Of a stretch of 25,893 nt of DNA, positions 24,464 through 25,893 are shown one piece after another. The position numbers were made by a program, and so were the translations under genes. Every line of letters starts with the position of its first letter. Positions within the stretch are counted from its first letter, which is position 1. The stretch comes from Flectobacillus roseus (GTDB lineage: Bacteria; Bacteroidota; Bacteroidia; Cytophagales; Spirosomataceae), in assembly GCF_030056665.1 (NCBI RefSeq), contig NZ_JASHIG010000059.1, one strand, 5' to 3'. The notes under the pieces were generated by a model. It searched no databases. It was given only the letters and a program-made list of their open reading frames with translations, and was not told the origin of the DNA.

Positions 24464-25312
24464 GTGCGAGAGTTGAAAGAACTCTATCCAAGAGGCATTA
24501 GCAAGGCATGCCGTATCTTCAAAACGAGCCGAAGCAGTTTAAGTTATCAATCCGTTAAGAACGATCAAGTGTTAATGGATGAGTTATCTCAATTGAGTAA
24601 GGATCATCCTCGTGAAGGCTTTTGGAAGTTTTACTACCGTATGCGCAATGCGGGTCATAGTTTCAATCATAAGCGAGTGCATCGGGTGTATGTGCAAATG
24701 GGTCTTTCTATTCGTAGAAAGGCTAAAAAACGTCTTGTGGCTAGAGTAAAAGAGCCCTTAGAAGTACCCCAAAGCTTTACTCAAACTTGGAGCATAGACT
24801 TCATGAGTGATGTTTTGAGCAATGGGCGTTCATTCCGAAGCTTTAACGTGATAGATGATTACAATCGAGAAGTACTTTTCATAGAGACAGACTACTCGCT
24901 CAAGAGTAGTAGGGTAATTTATATTCTTCGCCATTTGGTGAACAAATATGGTAAGCCCACTAAGATTCGAATGGATAATGGACCAGAATTTGTAGCAAAG
25001 CTAGCGCAAGAATGGAGTCAGATGAATGAGATCGTTTTTCACTACATTCAACTAGGGAAACCAACGCAAAATGCCTACATTGAGCGATTTAACCAAACTT
25101 ACCGCAGACATGTATTAGATGCTTATACTTTTGATTCTTTGGAGGAAGTTCGTCAAGAAACAGATCTATGGCTGAGGGATTATAATTTCGTTCGCCCGCA
25201 TGTCTCTTTAGGTGGTATGAGCCCAGTAGATTATAGAATGAAAAAACAAAACACCCTTCTTGGGCTTCGTTCCGCTACGCTACTCTCAGCCCAAGAAGGG
25301 TTAAAAACATAA
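24464..25312 (+). CDS. IS3-family transposase OrfB (DDE integrase)
   Basis: This 282-residue catalytic part has an N-terminal HTH_21-type region (HPREGFWKFYYRMRNAG) and then an rve integrase core. The DDE residues are visible: the first Asp in WSIDFMSD, the second in IRMDNGPEF, and Glu in NAYIERFNQTYR. The end motif YNFVRPHVSLGG is family typical. The frame is -1 relative to orfA and open back through the slippery site, so the active enzyme is probably an OrfAB fusion made by frameshifting; the GTG at 24464 is only a formal start. The last 20 residues (LLGLRSATLLSAQEG) are encoded by a 14-bp hairpin. Confidence 0.93.
   Translation: MRELKELYPRGISKACRIFKTSRSSLSYQSVKNDQVLMDELSQLSKDHPREGFWKFYYRMRNAGHSFNHKRVHRVYVQMGLSIRRKAKKRLVARVKEPLEVPQSFTQTWSIDFMSDVLSNGRSFRSFNVIDDYNREVLFIETDYSLKSSRVIYILRHLVNKYGKPTKIRMDNGPEFVAKLAQEWSQMNEIVFHYIQLGKPTQNAYIERFNQTYRRHVLDAYTFDSLEEVRQETDLWLRDYNFVRPHVSLGGMSPVDYRMKKQNTLLGLRSATLLSAQEGLKT
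25253..25301. terminator. Hairpin inside the 3' end of orfB
   Basis: Perfect 14-bp arms (ACCCTTCTTGGGCT 25253-25266 and its complement 25288-25301) flank a 21-nt loop. On the minus strand the stem is followed by a T-rich stretch, so it may stop transcription entering the element from outside. On the plus strand only a short U run follows. Confidence 0.5.
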
Positions 25313-25367
25313 TCAAAACAACAAGATTATGTATATGTTAAACTGTACTAAAAATGGGAAGCCGACA

Positions 25368-25893
25368 ACACAATAAGGGATGTATAAATAGTTGTAGATA
25401 ATATGAAAATAAGCAATCAAAAAGAAGCACTTGTTGTGGCAAATCGCATTACTTAGGCGCTTAGTTTAATAGAAAAAAGGTATCAATAAATCTATTAAAG
25501 GAGAAAATATGACTAAGAAACTTAATATCCCAAATTTTTAACCCATTTTAAATTTTATGAACAAGTTCCTATGCAATAGTATAAATGTTAAGACTTTAAC
25601 TAATTAACTACTCTCTGAAACATCAAAGAACCTAGCCATATCTAATATGATTTTATACCTAGCCAGTCTGAGTACTCCGTTTTCATTATTACCCTCACTA
25701 AAATCAAACTACAAGAATATACAAAAAACGATAGTAAAAACCCTAAAATGAACATATAACCTATTGGCTTATTATACTCTACCCTACTAAAAAATAGGAC
25801 AAATTAGGTAAAAAGAAAGGGAAGCAAGAGTTTTGTAGTTACCAAGCTCCAAAACTTCCCACTTCCCATGAACCAACGGCTCGAAAGCGAAAT
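25368..25893. other. Non-coding or decayed sequence after the insertion sequence
   Basis: No intact gene is visible. One plus-strand frame from 25403 reads KISNQKEALVVANRIT, stop, ALSLIEKRYQ, then more stops, which looks like a decayed coding sequence of unknown family. At the far end a minus-strand frame is open from the window edge to 25804 with about 29 residues, too short to judge. Confidence 0.35.

Larger units (their letters stand above)
24101..25367 (+). mobile_element. IS3-family insertion sequence (IS407-like group)
   Basis: The element is about 1267 bp, with imperfect inverted ends: left from 24101 (TGTAAGCTTCCCC...) and right ending at 25367, whose complement reads TGTCGGCTTCCCA. 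Both run on to a shared AGTAC about 20 bp in. Ends are TG...CA, as in IS3. Two overlapping-frame genes, orfA and orfB, fill it and look intact. Flanking bases (AGTA left, ACAC right) do not form a target duplication. It sits about 620 bp upstream of wzi, outside the operon. Confidence 0.9.

Noticed and set aside
25804..25893. Minus-strand open frame at the window end
   Set aside because: Only about 29 residues are visible, with a competing imperfect hairpin in the same bases; not enough to call a gene.

Overview
The window is AT-rich DNA from a member of the Bacteroidota, probably a Cytophagales-like lineage. The lineage is inferred from protein style, the absence of Shine-Dalgarno sequences, and promoter matches to the Bacteroidota form TTTG-N19-21-TAnnTTTG. 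Almost all of it is one exopolysaccharide/capsule locus of the Wzx/Wzy type, read mainly on the minus strand, with an IS3-family insertion sequence next to its promoter-proximal end.

Layout from low to high coordinates. The first 113 bases hold the 3' tail of an unrecognised gene. On the plus strand follow a CpsB/YwqE-type PHP phosphatase (666-1415) and a stand-alone LytTR DNA-binding protein (1846-2256), which converges on the locus across a shared bidirectional terminator. All remaining polysaccharide genes are on the minus strand. In reverse coordinate order, which is their transcription order, they are: wzi, wza and a Wzc-type tyrosine kinase (export); an 1130-bp non-coding stretch; wzx, wzy, a GT4 glycosyltransferase, wcaF, a second glycosyltransferase, fcl and gmd, ending in a strong palindromic terminator; a VanZ-like membrane protein with rfbD; a structured GC-rich non-coding element and a terminator; an outer-membrane barrel with a large lipoprotein, behind a near-consensus promoter; and wcaJ with manC. 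The IS3-family element lies at 24101-25367. The last 526 bases look like gene debris.

How the genes work together. ManC makes GDP-mannose, which Gmd and Fcl convert to GDP-L-fucose. RfbD finishes dTDP-L-rhamnose, but the earlier rml enzymes are not in this window. WcaJ loads the first sugar phosphate on undecaprenyl phosphate. Two glycosyltransferases and the WcaF acetyltransferase build the repeat unit, Wzx flips it and Wzy polymerises it. Wzc and Wza control and perform export, and Wzi acts at the outer surface. The CpsB-type phosphatase is the expected antagonist of the Wzc kinase.

The most unusual signals are: (1) an array of seven copies of a 22-bp repeat between wzc and wzx, separated by recurring spacer types; (2) eight perfect GGTTAT units encoding a Gly-Tyr tail on the Wzc kinase; (3) a GC-rich two-hairpin element between rfbD and the barrel gene; and (4) a lipoprotein/barrel pair of unknown role with its own promoter. 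No wholly new enzymatic system was recognised.
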